A stretch of DNA of 64,000 nucleotides from the NCBI GenBank assembly GCA_963970005.1, contig CAXAMN010021585.1:659193-723192 (forward strand), given 5' to 3'. The notes beneath the pieces are model-generated. The model had not been told where the DNA came from. It made no database searches and worked only from the letters and a program-made list of their open reading frames with translations. Position numbers and translations under genes: made by a program. Within the stretch, counting starts at the first letter, position 1. The number at the start of each line of letters is the position of its first letter. This document shows, in pieces, positions 12,470-23,776 of this stretch. Source of the stretch: Durusdinium trenchii. Its lineage: Eukaryota; Sar; Dinophyceae; Suessiales; Symbiodiniaceae.

Positions 12470-13142
12470 GAAAGCACCTGGGAGACAAATGAATAGAAAT
12501 GCTGGAAAGGGGAAAAGGGCGCATGCCAGCAGTGCAGGCACCGAACCTGGAAAACTAAAGTAAACAAATCGCATGGGAGACAAATGAATAGAAATGCTGC
12601 ATGGCCAGCGGAGAAGGGCGGATACCAGCAGTGCAGGCACCGAACCTGGGAGACAGAAGTAAGAAATCACTTTTGAGACAAATGAATTGAAATGCTGCAT
12701 GGCCAGCGGAAAAGGGCGGACGCCAGCAGTGACAAACCTGGGAGACAAATGAATAGAAATGCTACATGGCCAGCGGAAAAGGGCGGACACCACCAGTGAC
12801 AGACCTGGGAGACATGAATAGAAATGTTGCATCGCCAGCGGAAAAGGGCGGACACCACCAGTGACACACCTGGGAGATACATGAATAGAAATGCTGCATG
12901 ACCGGAAAAGGGTGGACACCTGCAGCGACAGACTTGGGAGACAAATGCATAGAAACGCTACATGGCCAACGGAAAAGGGCGGCCACCAGCAGCGACAGAC
13001 CTGGGAGACAAATGAATAGAAATGCTACAGGGCCAGCGGAAAAGAGCGGACACCAGCAGTGACAGACCTGGGAGACAAATGAAAAAATGCTACATAGCCA
13101 GCGGAAAAGGGCGGACACCAGCAGTGACACACAGGGCGGACA
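12470..13142. repeat. Tandem array, 62-70 nt unit, about 9-10 copies
   Basis: Each unit carries CCTGGGAGACAAATGAATAG, AAATGCTACATGGCCAGC and GGAAAAGGGCGGACACCAGC. Unit starts near 12735, 12805, 12870, 12932, 13000 and 13067 give spacings of 62-70 nt. The first units are more diverged. Confidence 0.85.
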
Positions 13143-13276
13143 CATCTTAAGAAAGAATTGAGAACTCGTAACAGTAAACTGCTTGGGGAATGAACAGCCC
13201 ATCTTCTAATGGGTCGAGCAAAGATTCATGGACGAGGCCAGGATCGGGTTTTCGCAACGTTTTTGCGCTCCTCTAG

Positions 13277-13420
13277 GCAGCCGCCGATGCGACGACGACA
13301 TCACCCGGGAGCAGTCCAAAAAGCAGTGACAAAGCTCCTGCCCCTGCGGATCAGGCCGGAGAAGAAGCGACGCGAGTGGGTTGTCCAGCATGGATTCATT
13401 GGTTTTCAGGCACGTCCATG
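13277..13420 (+). CDS. Candidate exon, low-complexity linker
   Basis: After a pyrimidine-rich acceptor (TTTGCGCTCCTCTAG) the frame reads AAADATTTSPGSSPKSSDKA and APAPADQAGEEATRV, typical of a disordered linker, up to a possible donor GTAAAA at 13421. A second frame across the same bases is also open. Confidence 0.33.
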
Positions 13421-13440
13421 TAAAAAACGAGAGGGCAGAG

Positions 13441-13652
13441 GCGGCCAGAGGCTAGAAGCGGCCATACGTTCAATGTTTGAGATCCCTGTTCTGCCTGCAA
13501 TTGTGGGGACGGTCATCCAAACCATGTTGGGGAAGGTTTGGAGAGAGTGCAAGTCCAAGAGGTGTCACAGTGTCATAATGTGTCATGAGGGTTTTGGCCG
13601 TGATGAGGCACAACAAGTCTTGCTCTATGAGAAAGGGATGTGCTCCCAGTGA
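13441..13652 (+). CDS. Exon-like segment, unknown protein
   Basis: Open to a TGA at 13650-13652. It contains RLEAAIRSMFEIPVLPAIVG, VIQTMLGKVWRECKSKRCH and EGFGRDEAQQVLLYEK. Family unknown; it may belong with the linker-like exon just upstream. Confidence 0.33.
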
Positions 13653-14330
13653 TTGCTTTGACAGGCATAGTTGCTTGGGAGGTCTGGCTGGAGAAATGAG
13701 GGATTCACCAGGATTCACCCTTTTTTCTTACTTTCTACAAACCTCACAACTCACAAACCTTTACACTTTCACATTCATATGCAGAACAAATTCTTCAAAT
13801 CAGATCAAGCTTTGCCGAATTCGCAGGTGACCGGAGCAGAGCAGCGATTGCAGACGGCTCCGGAGAGTGTTGGGAGGGTGATTTGGGTGGGTCTTTGTCA
13901 TGTGCAGCATGTCAATGTGTAAACCCTTCCCAGACACTCCATGTCTGTCATATATGCCTACATTGACCCCTCAAACCACCCCGATTGAGTGTTTGGGCTT
14001 TGTTCAACCTTCTGCATGTTGGAAGTGTTGTTCGTTCGGATGTTTTATCTTGGATTTGTATCGGGAATGTTCAGTGAGACTTGAAAGGTGCAATTTTGAC
14101 TTCAGGGGTGCCTGGGGAATCCGGGAAGCCAGGCGAAAAAGACGCAGAGTGCATCAGAATGCAACAGAATGCACTGATTTTTGTGGTGACCGAATGTTGG
14201 AGGCTGCACTGAAACTGGGTCCATTTGAAAGCGCGAGGAGCACGAGAGCATTTTGGAGCAGCGGCACATGGAGCTCACCCAGCTGGTGGAAGCGCAAGGG
14301 CAAGAAGCCACCTGGCAACAGCGGATTTGA

Positions 14331-16670
14331 TATTCAAAACAGGATCCAAAATAACAGACTGATAGAGGACCGCAGAGGGGTTGCTGATGTGCTTAACACC
14401 AGAGAATGTATATATGGATAATGTGAATGATCTTAAAATGACACATGCGTGGTTGTCGTGCATTTCATGGACAAAATGCAATGTAATCGTTGTTGCTCCT
14501 GTCTCAGGGCTGAAGTGTATAGAGGAAACACGTGACATTCATGATGGGGTTCTGTTTGCGATTCAGCGTACCTGGGGGGCCTGCGGGCTTCTTGGGGATG
14601 GGATATATTGGCTTATACCAGGCTAGAGGAAGGCATGGGCCATGGGGTACATGTGGTAACTGCAAAACCAACGGAGCAGTTCTGTCAATGTGTGTACGAA
14701 TGTGTACGCCATCAAGCAAACACTTTTACTTAGGCTGTTCAAGTAGGGATTCGGTCAATGTGTACCTGTGGGGATTACGCCCCCAAGGTCCAAAGAAGAG
14801 GATGTTGTTTTCCTCAAGTTAGTTTCCCTTGCATGAGCCAAAACCACCATCCCCCGGGTGTTTCCGGCCACTGCGTTATCCAGTGACCCTATCCGTTCCA
14901 CCGTCCGGGGGCCTTCGACTCGAAGTGGGGAGACCGAACCGACACCAACCGACACCCAGGTGGTCACCGCAGCACCTCGACACCTCCAAGGATCTGAGCA
15001 AAAGAGATCCGACATCCACCCTCCCCTTGCAGATCGAAGTGGTCAATAGACTCCATAGAACCAGGATGATCAGTGTCTGTACATTCACCTCTTTTTGAGG
15101 TGATTCGGGATGTCCAAAAACCACCTGTTGGAAGGTCCTGGTGCTTATGCCAATAGAATGACTCAACCAAACCCATGTGGGTGGGGATGGGTCGTGGAAA
15201 ACCATGTAGCTAGCCGGCCTTCGCCAGGGCAACCGGTCGGTCTCCTGGTGAGATGACCCCATGCCTAGAAGCCAAACATGATCAGTTTTGTTGATCGGAA
15301 AAGATCATATTTGGGATGCTTGCTGGTCTAGAGGTCACTCAGGGTGGTGGAGATACACGGAGTGTCTGGGGTGGATACTTCCCCTTGTGGTGACTATCGA
15401 TGACCACCGCTCCGGCCACCGCGCGGAAGCGCGCGCCCACCAGGTGTGCCGCTGCATAGACCGACGGAGCGAGGAGCTGTTCTCGCGCACTTCGGATGGT
15501 ACCGGGGGACGCAACCAAATGAGAAGACCTCAAGTTCAAGAACATGGTTACCCCCCAGCAAACAAACATAGAACCTGAGACTTGACCGGTGGAAGACCAT
15601 TTTCCGAATACCAACCCAGTGGCTTTGGGGTTCCATGTTAATCTGCAAGGGAGTAACACCGGGCACAAAACATCACATAAGTCATACTGTAATTATGATG
15701 TGATAATTCTTTTTATCCAAGCAGGGCCCAGATGGATTAGTTCTACTATGTAGTCGGCCATGCCGCCATCAGGATGTTTGACTTGCCCCGGACGCTGGGC
15801 GAGGGGATGCTTGGGGTAGTAGGTCGTGTGATTGCTGTTTTTGAAATTGTATACAAAGGGCACTCTGATGGTGCGGCTGGCTTTGAGGGTTGCGCATTTT
15901 CAGTTCGGGCATGAGTTTTCTGAGGCTTGGAAGTCCTGATCCACAAACAGATGCAGACACAGCCGCCGGGCTAATTGTGGATGCGTGTGGCGCTGCTTCT
16001 CATGGAATTGCGTGCCTGAGAGGTTTTGTTGACTCTCCATGAAGAATATGAAGCTATACTACATACTACATACAGCATCATACAGCATGAATCAAGCTGC
16101 GTCCCAACATCCAAGGCAAGAGCTTTGCTCCAAGTTCGAGGCGGCCAGTCTGCTCCGCCCGGTCGGGCGCGGAGCGGACCGCCGACCGCGCCGCGCCAGC
16201 GCGCCCGTCGGCAGCGGCGCGGTTCCGCGCGGCATCGACCGCGGCATCGACCGCGGGGCGCCAACGACCGTAGCGGCAGTGGTAGCCGCTCCGGCAGCTA
16301 GGCAGATGGGGTCCGGTGGGATGGGTTGCATCCTGGGGAATGACATTTATGAATCCGATCCCTAGGGATCCACATACATGCCTACATGAATAGTCTCCCT
16401 GCTCACCTTCTCAGAAGGTATGTGGATCCGTAGGGAATATTAATCGTGTTTTCGAGACTGGTTACTGGTTAGACTGTTTTTGCGAAAGGTTTCCTAGTGG
16501 ATGAACATGGATGCACTCATGCTTCTTGCAACACAAGAATTCAGGTATAGTTTTGTGGTGTGTTGATTGTTCCAAAGGGGTTTTGTTTTGATACTCTTTT
16601 TGTTGCAAGCCTTCTGACCCTGTTCGAATGGGATTTGATGTGCTGTTCAAATAGCCTGGATCGCGTGTTC
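14331..16670. other. Non-coding stretch with dispersed repeats and a GC-rich patch
   Basis: Holds a copy (minus orientation) of a dispersed repeat at 15553-15652, a palindromic CCCTAGGG element at 16359-16436, and a GC/CpG-rich patch at 16136-16312 rich in CGACCGCGGCATCGACCG-type repeats. A weak exon-like frame (15390-15540, +) and a short coiled-coil-like frame just upstream (14229-14330, +) are not well supported. Confidence 0.35.
16359..16436. mobile_element. MITE-like palindrome, CCCTAGGG family (78 bp)
   Basis: TCCCTAGGGATCCACATAC at the left and its complement (18 of 19) at the right, with CTACATGAATAGTCTCC and TTCTCAGAAGGTA inside, shared with the 34.3 kb copy. Confidence 0.75.
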
Positions 16671-16782
16671 AGCCTGCAGCCTGGAGACTTTGAGACGGCT
16701 TTAGACTCCAAAGAGCATGCACAGGCTGCACAGTCAAGGCTGATCCTAAACAGAAGGATCACTGCAGCCTTGTTTGTTTAGG
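16671..16782 (+). CDS. Exon-like segment, unknown protein
   Basis: After an AG acceptor (CGCGTGTTCAG) the frame encodes LQPGDFETALDSKEHAQAAQ, SRLILNRRITAALFV and a TAG stop. Could be a terminal exon. Family unknown. Confidence 0.33.
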
Positions 16783-17017
16783 ATCAGTTTGTTTTGGCAG
16801 GACTTGTGCTTGTCCGGTGCTAGCTTGCCGACACGTGTTCTTCTGCCACTGTGGCGGGTTTTCAGCAGGCACACCTGTACATCATGAACCCAGACCAGGG
16901 TCCCGCGGTTGGGCTTGGTTCCATTCTTGGACTTTGCTTTTTTCAGGACTCTAGCCCTAGGACTTCAAAAGTACCTCAAAAGGTTTATATAATCACGAAA
17001 GAGTTGGAGCCATGTAG

Positions 17018-17209
17018 TGTCGGAGCTCCAAATCAATCTTTGTGAGAGTTCCCTTTCATGTCGATAGTCAGGCCGACTTCCCCACTGGGGCGGCCCGCCC
17101 GTGCCTGCCCAAGGCACCTCCGCAGATTGAGCCGAGTCCGCAGCCACCGCAGCTTGGCGGAGACGCTGAACCGTGGGGAGCAGCATCTTCGCTCCCAGAA
17201 AGCCACTAA
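17018..17209 (+). CDS. Exon-like segment, Pro-rich
   Basis: Open frame to a TAA at 17207-17209 containing VPFHVDSQADFPTGAARPCL, PKAPPQIEPSPQPPQLGGDA and EPWGAASSLPESH. Pro-rich, probably disordered if real. Family unknown. Confidence 0.33.
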   Translation, partial: CRSSKSIFVRVPFHVDSQADFPTGAARPCLPKAPPQIEPSPQPPQLGGDAEPWGAASSLPESH

Positions 17210-17490
17210 ATGAGAGCGATGCAGTCCAATACCTCTAAGAATTGCGCGAATTGCGCCCTGTTCACCTCACGTTTGCGCCCTGTGTCAGGCACTGCGTCTA
17301 GGGGAGCCCACGTGGAATTATCAACACAACGTTTGGCTCTCTACTTGTTTTGCGCGTCTGAGGAGTTGCGGGCCGACCATCCTCGAGGAGTCGGTCGCTC
17401 CGCCAGGCGATCTTGAGACATGAGTGGAGCGGCGTCCACCGGCGAAGGGTCCCGCATGCGCAATTAGGGGCTGCGTGTTTTTTTAAAACA

Positions 17491-17578
17491 AATTGTTGCA
17501 GTATTTTGTTGATAAAACTTTATATTCTGGTGAAAATTGTTGCAGTATTTTGTTGATAAAACTCTATATTCTGGTGAA
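17491..17578. repeat. Perfectly spaced 44-nt tandem duplication
   Basis: AATTGTTGCAGTATTTTGTT and GATAAAACTTTATATTCTGG recur at an exact 44-nt offset (17491 and 17535) with one T/C difference seen. Confidence 0.85.
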
Positions 17579-17920
17579 ACAAATTGTTCTTGGTTGGGGC
17601 CACTGACCAAATCAAGTTTGACTATGGGCTATTAGTGAGGAGGAGAATCTTAAGCTTCATCCATGTTGCCCTTGCGCAGATTTCATCCAGACTGAAAGTG
17701 AGTGTCATTTGAGATCTATGTTTGTTTCATCCAACGAACACCCATGAAGGACTGCCCCAACAGTATAAGTCATTGATTTTGAAGGAATTTGATATTTTGG
17801 AGTCTTTTTTCAATGTTTAACTTTGGATGCTCAGATATGCTCAGATGTTTGGATCTCCTCACTGTCACAGGGTACTCTTTTTGGGCGGCCATTTCCCCGC
17901 AATGAACACCCACAGGACTG

Positions 17921-18217
17921 GTGGAGGAGGAGACGACGACTGTCGCGGTTGCATCGTGCCTGAGCCAAAGATGGCACATGCCTTTGGTGTTCTTGGTCGT
18001 GTTGTGTGTGTGTGGATCCAGAAGGGAGTTTGAAGGCCATGAACAGTTTCGGCGTTTGGTACAGAAGAACAATGGCAAACTGGCAATTGTTTCAGACCAA
18101 ACTAATTTGTTTTGCCCTAAGTTTGTGTTGAGTCAACATGAGTTAACTTGTTTGCATTGGCAAGGCAGGGATTGCAATGTAGTTGTCTCATGCTTTCTCC
18201 GCTTCAGTACACCTTGA
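17921..18217 (+). CDS. 98-codon frame, unknown protein
   Basis: Starts at a GTG, so if real it is probably an internal exon. The first third is hydrophobic (PLVFLVVLCVCG) and the rest is mixed (EFEGHEQFRRLVQKNNGKLA, IVSDQTNLFCPKFVLSQHEL). An AG acceptor (GTGGATCCAG) lies inside, so the exon may start near 18021. An adjacent frame (18314-18436, STPEDGFDAVDSEPAHKDTA) ends at a good donor, GTGAGG, but carries an in-frame TGA. Confidence 0.33.
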   Translation: MEEETTTVAVASCLSQRWHMPLVFLVVLCVCGSRREFEGHEQFRRLVQKNNGKLAIVSDQTNLFCPKFVLSQHELTCLHWQGRDCNVVVSCFLRFSTP

Positions 18218-18596
18218 TGAGCACATCCTTCGGAATATCATTCGGTTCCTATACTGCCTTCCAGGCCAAGTATGCTAAAAAAAATAAGACAACAAACTAT
18301 GCAATGATATCAAGTCTACTCCAGAGGACGGCTTCGATGCCGTGGATTCCGAACCTGCGCACAAAGACACAGCATGAAACAGCTTCTCATCCGAGCGAGC
18401 TATGGCCATGGCACCCCCAGCTATGGATGGTGACCAGTGAGGATTAGAGCCATCCAGTTTGTGTTTTCGTGTGCCATTTGTTCCCAGTTGTTCATAACAG
18501 CCAACCAATACCCACTGTGTGAAGTAAGGGCTTGCGTGTGGCGCGTGGGATGTTCGAGCTCCAGTATTTCATGTGATTTTACGATGTTCCACCAGG

Positions 18597-18773
18597 TTCC
18601 GCCCCGCCGTAGCTCATGTGACCAGTTGGGTTGAGCCAGCTGGGTCGGCTTGTTTCCACATAAGGCGACGTTGGGATGAGCCCTCCGAGGAGGTCGCAGT
18701 ACAGGAGGACCTTGCGGTGATCGAAACAGAATCCCTTTTTGGCAAGCACCTTCTGAGAAGTTGTTTGGGATAG
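18597..18773 (+). CDS. Exon-like segment, unknown protein
   Basis: Open to a TAG at 18771-18773. The last half (RRRWDEPSEEVAVQEDLAVI, ETESLFGKHLLRSCLG) has good coding composition. An AG acceptor (TTCCACCAG) precedes the frame. Family unknown. Confidence 0.35.
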   Translation, partial: FRPAVAHVTSWVEPAGSACFHIRRRWDEPSEEVAVQEDLAVIETESLFGKHLLRSCLG

Positions 18774-19201
18774 GTTTGGAGGGTCTAAACACCTGAGGAG
18801 TTACTTGGAGACCTGCTGAATGGGAGTTTGAAGGGGCTTGGCTCCATGGTCTATTGGCCAAAGTGAAATCGGTGCTGATGTAGTTGCGAAAGTACTATAG
18901 ATCTCAAGGTCAATTCACGAGCGGTTTGCTTCTAAATCTTCAATTGATAGAGTACCATCATTACCAGAAGCATCGAGTTGTAACATCATTTCCAGCACAC
19001 ATCGACGTTGAAACGGCCTATCTCATGCAGCAACGCCGACGCCGATCTCATGGTCTCGTGAGTCGCATCTCCGGAAGGTCCCATGAATCCGTGATTGCCG
19101 TGACTCGGTTTCACCTGGCAAGAGACATGGATGACAAGCATGGATGGCCTTTTACTATTGGTTTGTTGAGTAAACAAACGTACCCAGTGGACCACCAGTA
19201 G

Positions 19202-20964
19202 GTATTTGGTACCAAATCGAACCCTCCATGTTTCCTAAGAGGACATCATTGATGACAAGGTTGTAGGGCTGGATCAAGGATCCCATCATATCCAATCCAT
19301 CGTTTTTACGTGTTTCGATACATCGTTTTGTATTGCCCTAGAATCCGGGCCCTCACATGGAAAGGTTTTTGAGGGTCCTGACCCCTGCTACGGAGGGTGC
19401 AAGGATCTTATAGGGTGTTCAGGACCATTTGTGATCAACAGTCGGTTGAAAACTAGCACAGACATATGAAAAATGACAATAAAAGAAAGTTAAGCTGAGC
19501 TTCTTCACAGTTTTCACAGCTTGAAAAACGCTACCCACCACCACCACAGGACTCCAGCCCTTCGAAACCCTGGAACGAGACCGGAAACGACGATGGCTCC
19601 GACGGCGACTCCGACGCCTTCTCGGATGAGTCGGTGCACCCGACGGCCTCGCTGCCCGGCGAAGAAACGGCAGCGCGTGCGGGGGCTGGGAAGCAGTCCC
19701 GGACACTTCATGTATAGTAGCTCCTTGTTACCTAGTAGCTACTTGCTCCTAGTAGTAAGGCTAGGAGCCCCGTTCGTAGCGTCCGAACGCTCCGTTCGTA
19801 GCGATGCCAGGAGCCCCGTTCGTAGCCTCCTTGAGCTGGATCTTCGAAACGGCACAGAAGACATGGCCTTTTCAAGAACAGATGCCGTTATGGCCTTTTA
19901 TTTGGTTGTGACCAGGCGGAAAGCAGCAGAAGCCAAAAGGAGACAGTGTTTTCTAGATGTTTTTTTTGCTTCCAAGTAAATGATGTCTTTAGGCGTCCAA
20001 ATGGCGTTTCCCCGTCGAAGGATTTTGAGCTCATGTTTGCAACCCCTAAAACAGTGTTTTTTCATGGAAAAAAGATTGGTGTCCAGCAAAAATGAGTGCC
20101 GATTGAAGATCCAGTAATATGCTTACATTCACCCCTAAACCACCCCATTGTAGGTCAATATGCCAGTCCCAAAACACATCGTTCTGGGAGTGGTTGGAAG
20201 CCCAGTCAGGGACGAATGGGTCACCAGCAGTTCCATTGAGCACCCATGCCGAACGAGAGCCAGGAAGTGGGAGTGCTATCACATCCACAGCCCCTGGATG
20301 GGACTCAAAAACCACCCCTTCGGAATTTCTTGTGCAAGGATGTTGTTTTGATTTATATAAAGATTATGATGTTTTTTTTTCTCAATATTCGAACATGACG
20401 TAAGAAAAACAGGTGGGATGGTAGAGTTTCGTTCGGCTGCATGGGTATGATTGACATCGAAGTCGGAGACCGGCATCGAAGGCGCCTTGAGCCCCTTGAG
20501 ACTGATTTCCCTATACCAACATGTACCCATCCCCCTGACGTTTAAAGTGCCAGAGTGCGATTAACATGGAACACTGCCAACATGCTTCTGGCCTAGAAAA
20601 CGAACTTTGATGTTAGAAGTATTAAAACTACTGTATCAACATCAACAATACTCTATATATATGGAATACAATCAACTTTATAGTATTTATGAAATTGTTC
20701 AACTATATATGTATGGCTTCCCCCCAAAGTACCTGGTTGGGACCTCCTTTGCGGGAAAGGGGAGGCCCGGGTGGTTTCTATGTGAGCCTTTGGCAGAGTA
20801 ACGTTGGATATCCATCATCGTGCACGGTGAACCAGTGATTCACACGAGCTTCAAGGGGTCTCAGGACTATCGGACGCTGGAAGTCTCAGCTTCCCGAAGC
20901 TTCCCTACACTCGAAAAGTGACCTATTACAATATGGACCCTGAGGTCCGTCTGTGGACCCTGAG
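19202..20964. other. Mostly non-coding, AT-rich patch
   Basis: Contains a GCTCCGTTCGTAG repeat patch (19765-19835) shared with 33785-33845, weak exon-like frames (19850-19978; 20119-20403, where two + frames are open at once) and an AT-rich stretch at 20620-20720. Nothing firm. Confidence 0.3.
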
Positions 20965-21185
20965 GTCCGTTTGCACCCTGGGAGATGGTTGAACCCGAGC
21001 CAGTTCTGCAGGGTCCATGTGAGTGTTCAGGGTTGGACGACGGACCCAAACTGATCCTCTGCCTTGGCCTTGAGGACCAAGCTGTTGGACAGAGAAGATG
21101 AAGAGGCGTATCAGGCAGCCCTGAAGAATCCTGGCACAGGAGTGGCACAAGCTTTCGAGAAGAAGATCCCCAGAGTTTTGGGATG
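20965..21185 (+). CDS. Candidate exon(s) ending in a GTAAGT donor
   Basis: Coding-like sequence runs to a consensus donor GTAAGT at 21187. The right part (about 21070-21185) encodes TKLLDREDEEAYQAALKNPG and TGVAQAFEKKIPRVLGW, strongly protein-like. The left part (20965-21074; MVEPEPVLQGPCECSGLDDG) is in a different frame, so there is a frameshift or an unrecognised boundary near 21070. The donor is followed at once by a fragment resembling one end of the TACACTCC palindrome family. Family unknown. Confidence 0.42.
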
Positions 21186-21712
21186 GGTAAGTTATTCCAG
21201 GGAGTGTAAGTAGAAGAGGGAGGGCCCTCGAAGCATTGGATTTTAGTTCTTCCTCTTTCTCCCAATTGCTTGATCTCCATCTCCATCTCCCAGCACGATA
21301 TCTCAGGTGTTCTACTCGCTGCCATGGTTATGAATCCCTAGGGATTCTACTTGGACCCTCCAAACCTACATAACAGTGTCTCCAATCACCTTCTGAGAAG
21401 GTAGGACATAATTGTTCCACCAAAACCGCATCCATCGTTGGTGGGTGTACATTGTTTCTGAAATGGAACTGTTCAACAGTCGGATCCCGCCTGAAGATGC
21501 ATGTCAGCCAGTAGGATATCCAGAAGTATAGCAGCTTCTTTGCGGTCAAAATCCTTCACCTAACCTACGACTGTTCTGAGAGTTTTCACTAAAGGTGGGC
21601 AAAGTATAGTGCTTCACATGCGTCGGTTTTTTGCTTAAACTGAAGGACTTGCCCTTCTTTTACTGGCAATGATCGATCATATAGGGTCATTTCCCACCCA
21701 GCAAGAGCCTAG

Positions 21713-21883
21713 GCTCGCCCCGATCCTCCCAGAAAGCCCAACGGCCCACCGCCCAGTCCGCGTCCTCGCATGTCCTCGGGCGACCACGGCGCCTCTCCGG
21801 CGGCCGAGGAAAGCCAAAAGGCTGCACACGCAAGAGACGCGCACGACCTTGGCCATGGCAGCCAGTGTCCTTGGCTCATCTTG
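21713..21883 (+). CDS. Candidate exon upstream of palindromic intron
   Basis: Frame open from 21713 with MSSGDHGASPAAEESQKAAH, ARDAHDLGHGSQCPWLIL at its end. Splicing from the GT at 21884 to the AG at 21983-21984 continues the same frame into the next exon, giving WLIL-GWLIMGSDG. The near-duplication of WLI(L/M)G across the junction is the coding trace of the direct repeats flanking the intron. Family unknown. Confidence 0.42.
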
Positions 21884-21984
21884 GTGTAGGGCTGCTGTCC
21901 CACATCCGAAGAGGTTCGGTGGTTGGGGTGGGTGCCCAGGGGGGTCCAACTATATAGTTTTTCGATGTGGGACAGCAGCCCTAG
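21884..21984 (+). mobile_element. Introner-like palindromic intron, 101 bp
   Basis: Begins GTGT and ends AG. Just inside lie perfect 19-nt inverted repeats AGGGCTGCTGTCCCACATC (21888-21906; complement at 21964-21982). Outside lie direct repeats TTGGCTCATC (21871-21880 and 21987-21996), extended imperfectly to 17 nt. Intron ends, inverted repeats and target-site duplication all coincide, as in introners, which are reported from dinoflagellate genomes. Confidence 0.6.
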
Positions 21985-22040
21985 GGTTGGCTCATCATGG
22001 GGTCGGATGGCAGTGCCCGGATCAAACGAAGACCCAGTAG
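21985..22040 (+). CDS. Candidate exon downstream of palindromic intron
   Basis: Reads GWLIMGSDGSARIKRRPS and ends CCCAGTAG before a GTGTGC donor. The two leftover bases AG plus the first G of the exon at 22241 keep the frame. The frame is also open beyond the donor, so the end is not certain. Confidence 0.4.
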
Positions 22041-22240
22041 GTGTGCCCATGGTCAAGCCATGCAGGAGGTGCTTGGATTCCTAATTACAAAGTTCGAAGT
22101 CGTGACAGACTTATGGTCGTTTCCTCCAGTGAACTTTTGCTTTGTGTTTTTCCTGTGTATTGTTTGGACGAACTGCAATGAAACGTTTGTTGCTTGAAGG
22201 ATAGCTAGCTCCTGCCGTGTTTATGTTTTTTTTTCTGCAG

Positions 22241-22367
22241 GGGAACCAACGCATCCTATAGGATTGAAGCAGGCGTGCGCAGCAGTGGAAGGTGGATGTA
22301 TCGCTTCCACAGCAGCAAGAAACCATCGAGTCGTTCCCATACGCGTGGCTATGAAACATCAGTGACA
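22241..22367 (+). CDS. Candidate internal exon with strong splice sites
   Basis: An excellent acceptor (TTTTTTTTTCTGCAG) ends at 22240 and a consensus donor GTGAGT starts at 22368. The frame encodes GTNASYRIEAGVRSSGRWMY, RFHSSKKPSSRSHTRGYE and TSVT. It is in phase with the exon ending at 22040. Basic and Ser-rich; family unknown. Confidence 0.45.
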
Positions 22368-22481
22368 GTGAGTGGGTGAACGCCCGAGGCGTCTCGGAGC
22401 ACTGGCAACTTCGGCTACACAACTTTCTCAACACCGCTGCTGTCGAAGGCTTGCAGAGACAGGAGAGGATCTGGAGTGCAG
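22361..22481 (+). CDS. Exon-like frame overlapping the previous exon's end
   Basis: A different frame reads SDSEWVNARGVSEHWQLRLH, NFLNTAAVEGLQRQERIWSA before a GTCAGA donor at 22482. Composition is convincing, but it overlaps the GTGAGT donor of the preceding candidate. Either the preceding exon continues here after a one-base shift, or one of the two readings is wrong. Confidence 0.33.
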
Positions 22482-23068
22482 GTCAGACGGGATTTGAATG
22501 TCTACCACACCAGAGAACAATTGTTGGGAGAACAAATTAGTTTTGCAGGAATTAGGATTCATGGGACTTATCATTGTCGATTGAACTATTCGCGTCGATG
22601 GTTGCCCAGGTTTTGCCAGACTTGATGAAGTGACATCAAATCTCATTGCGGCCAAGAAACTTTGTGTTTTTTGCTTTAAACTTTTTTTTTTGACCCTTAT
22701 AGCCTATAGCTACCCAAGAAATATACAAAGCAAAGCAACGGAAGTCCAGCTCTGATGGTCCGTGAGGTGCCCAGACCGAAGATGTGGTACGTACAAATGC
22801 CTCCAGGGTATATGTTTTGTTCTATTACTTTTGCTTTATAGGGGAGGACATTTAGAAGCATGTGCTGAATCTCTCATGCTTCTTATGGTCAATGATTCCC
22901 CATTTCCTTGCGAATTCCTGTAGTTCTTGTCCTGGAACCTGACAATCTGAGAGAGAGAGAGAGAGAGTTAGTTTGACACCGGCAATGCTGCGGCGTTTTC
23001 GATTAGTGCCTGAGGTGTCGAGCATCCAACTCTTCCAGTTGCAATGCCAATTGTCCCTGCTCCGGTAG
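22482..23068. other. Intron-like sequence upstream of channel S1
   Basis: Contains a (GA)n run at 22949-22967 and a possible short exon near 22755-22787 ending at a GTACGT donor. Nothing firm. Confidence 0.3.
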
Positions 23069-23135
23069 GTTTGTGTGCCCTGGTGATCTTCACCAATTCG
23101 GTGCTCATTGGGGTCCAAACGGTCGCTCGGAACCC
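23069..23135 (+). CDS. Voltage-gated cation channel, S1 exon
   Basis: After the acceptor CCCTGCTCCGGTAG the exon encodes LCALVIFTNSVLIGVQTVAR. This matches the S1 pattern of single-domain channels of the ion-transport (VIC) superfamily, a hydrophobic helix with an N-S-x-x-I-G core. A GTCAGA donor follows. A (GA)n run begins just after the donor (about 23145-23161). The opposite strand is also open here, so the call depends on its position upstream of S2-S6 on the same strand. Upstream exons of the N-terminus were not identified. Confidence 0.5.
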
Positions 23136-23668
23136 GTCAGAAGAAAGAGAGAGAGAGAGAGGGGCACCACGGAAGCTCCGGTACACGGCATGCGAGCAAC
23201 CGCCAAAACGTGCAATTTGACTATTAGATACTATTAGTACAGATCGGACAGATCGGTCGTGAATCTCAGGAATTGGGCTAGAACCTGCAGAAGCGATAGG
23301 CCCCCCTGAAAAGCGATAGCCTTGCTGAATCATGTCCTTTGCTTGACAGTACGTTTTGGCAGACGCTCAAGTGATTTCTGTGTTTTTTGTTGGTGTTTTG
23401 GGCCACAAACCACGTAATTAAGCATGCATGTTGTGACGGCATCTGACTCAGGTGGCAATGTGTCCTTTTTCTTCTCTTCAGGAATCACCGGTGGTTGACC
23501 GCTGTGGGACGGCCCCTTTTGATTGATTCTTAAACGAGACTGCCCAGTGGTGACGATGACTTACCTCTACGTTCAGATCATTAGGGATCTATTTGGACCC
23601 TCCAAAGTACCCTAGAAAATGGGACATGACCCCATAGACTCTTTGAGCGTATCCATGTTCATCCATTT

Positions 23669-23776
23669 TCCATACACTCCCAGGTACATCATCATGGTTA
23701 CGTGGAGTTCACCATGGGGATGCCATCCCAGGCGCAAGCCATCCATGGCACACCACGATTATTTAAGGGAGTGTCA
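23669..23776. mobile_element. MITE-like palindrome, TACACTCCC family
   Basis: TACACTCCCAGGTACATCAT on the left faces CCACGATTATTTAAGGGAGT on the right; the middle holds the CACCATGG sequence of the family. Confidence 0.6.

Noticed and set aside
12470-13142. Regular repeats that might suggest a CRISPR array
   Set aside because: Whole unit is repeated with no constant-repeat/variable-spacer pattern, and the genome is eukaryotic.
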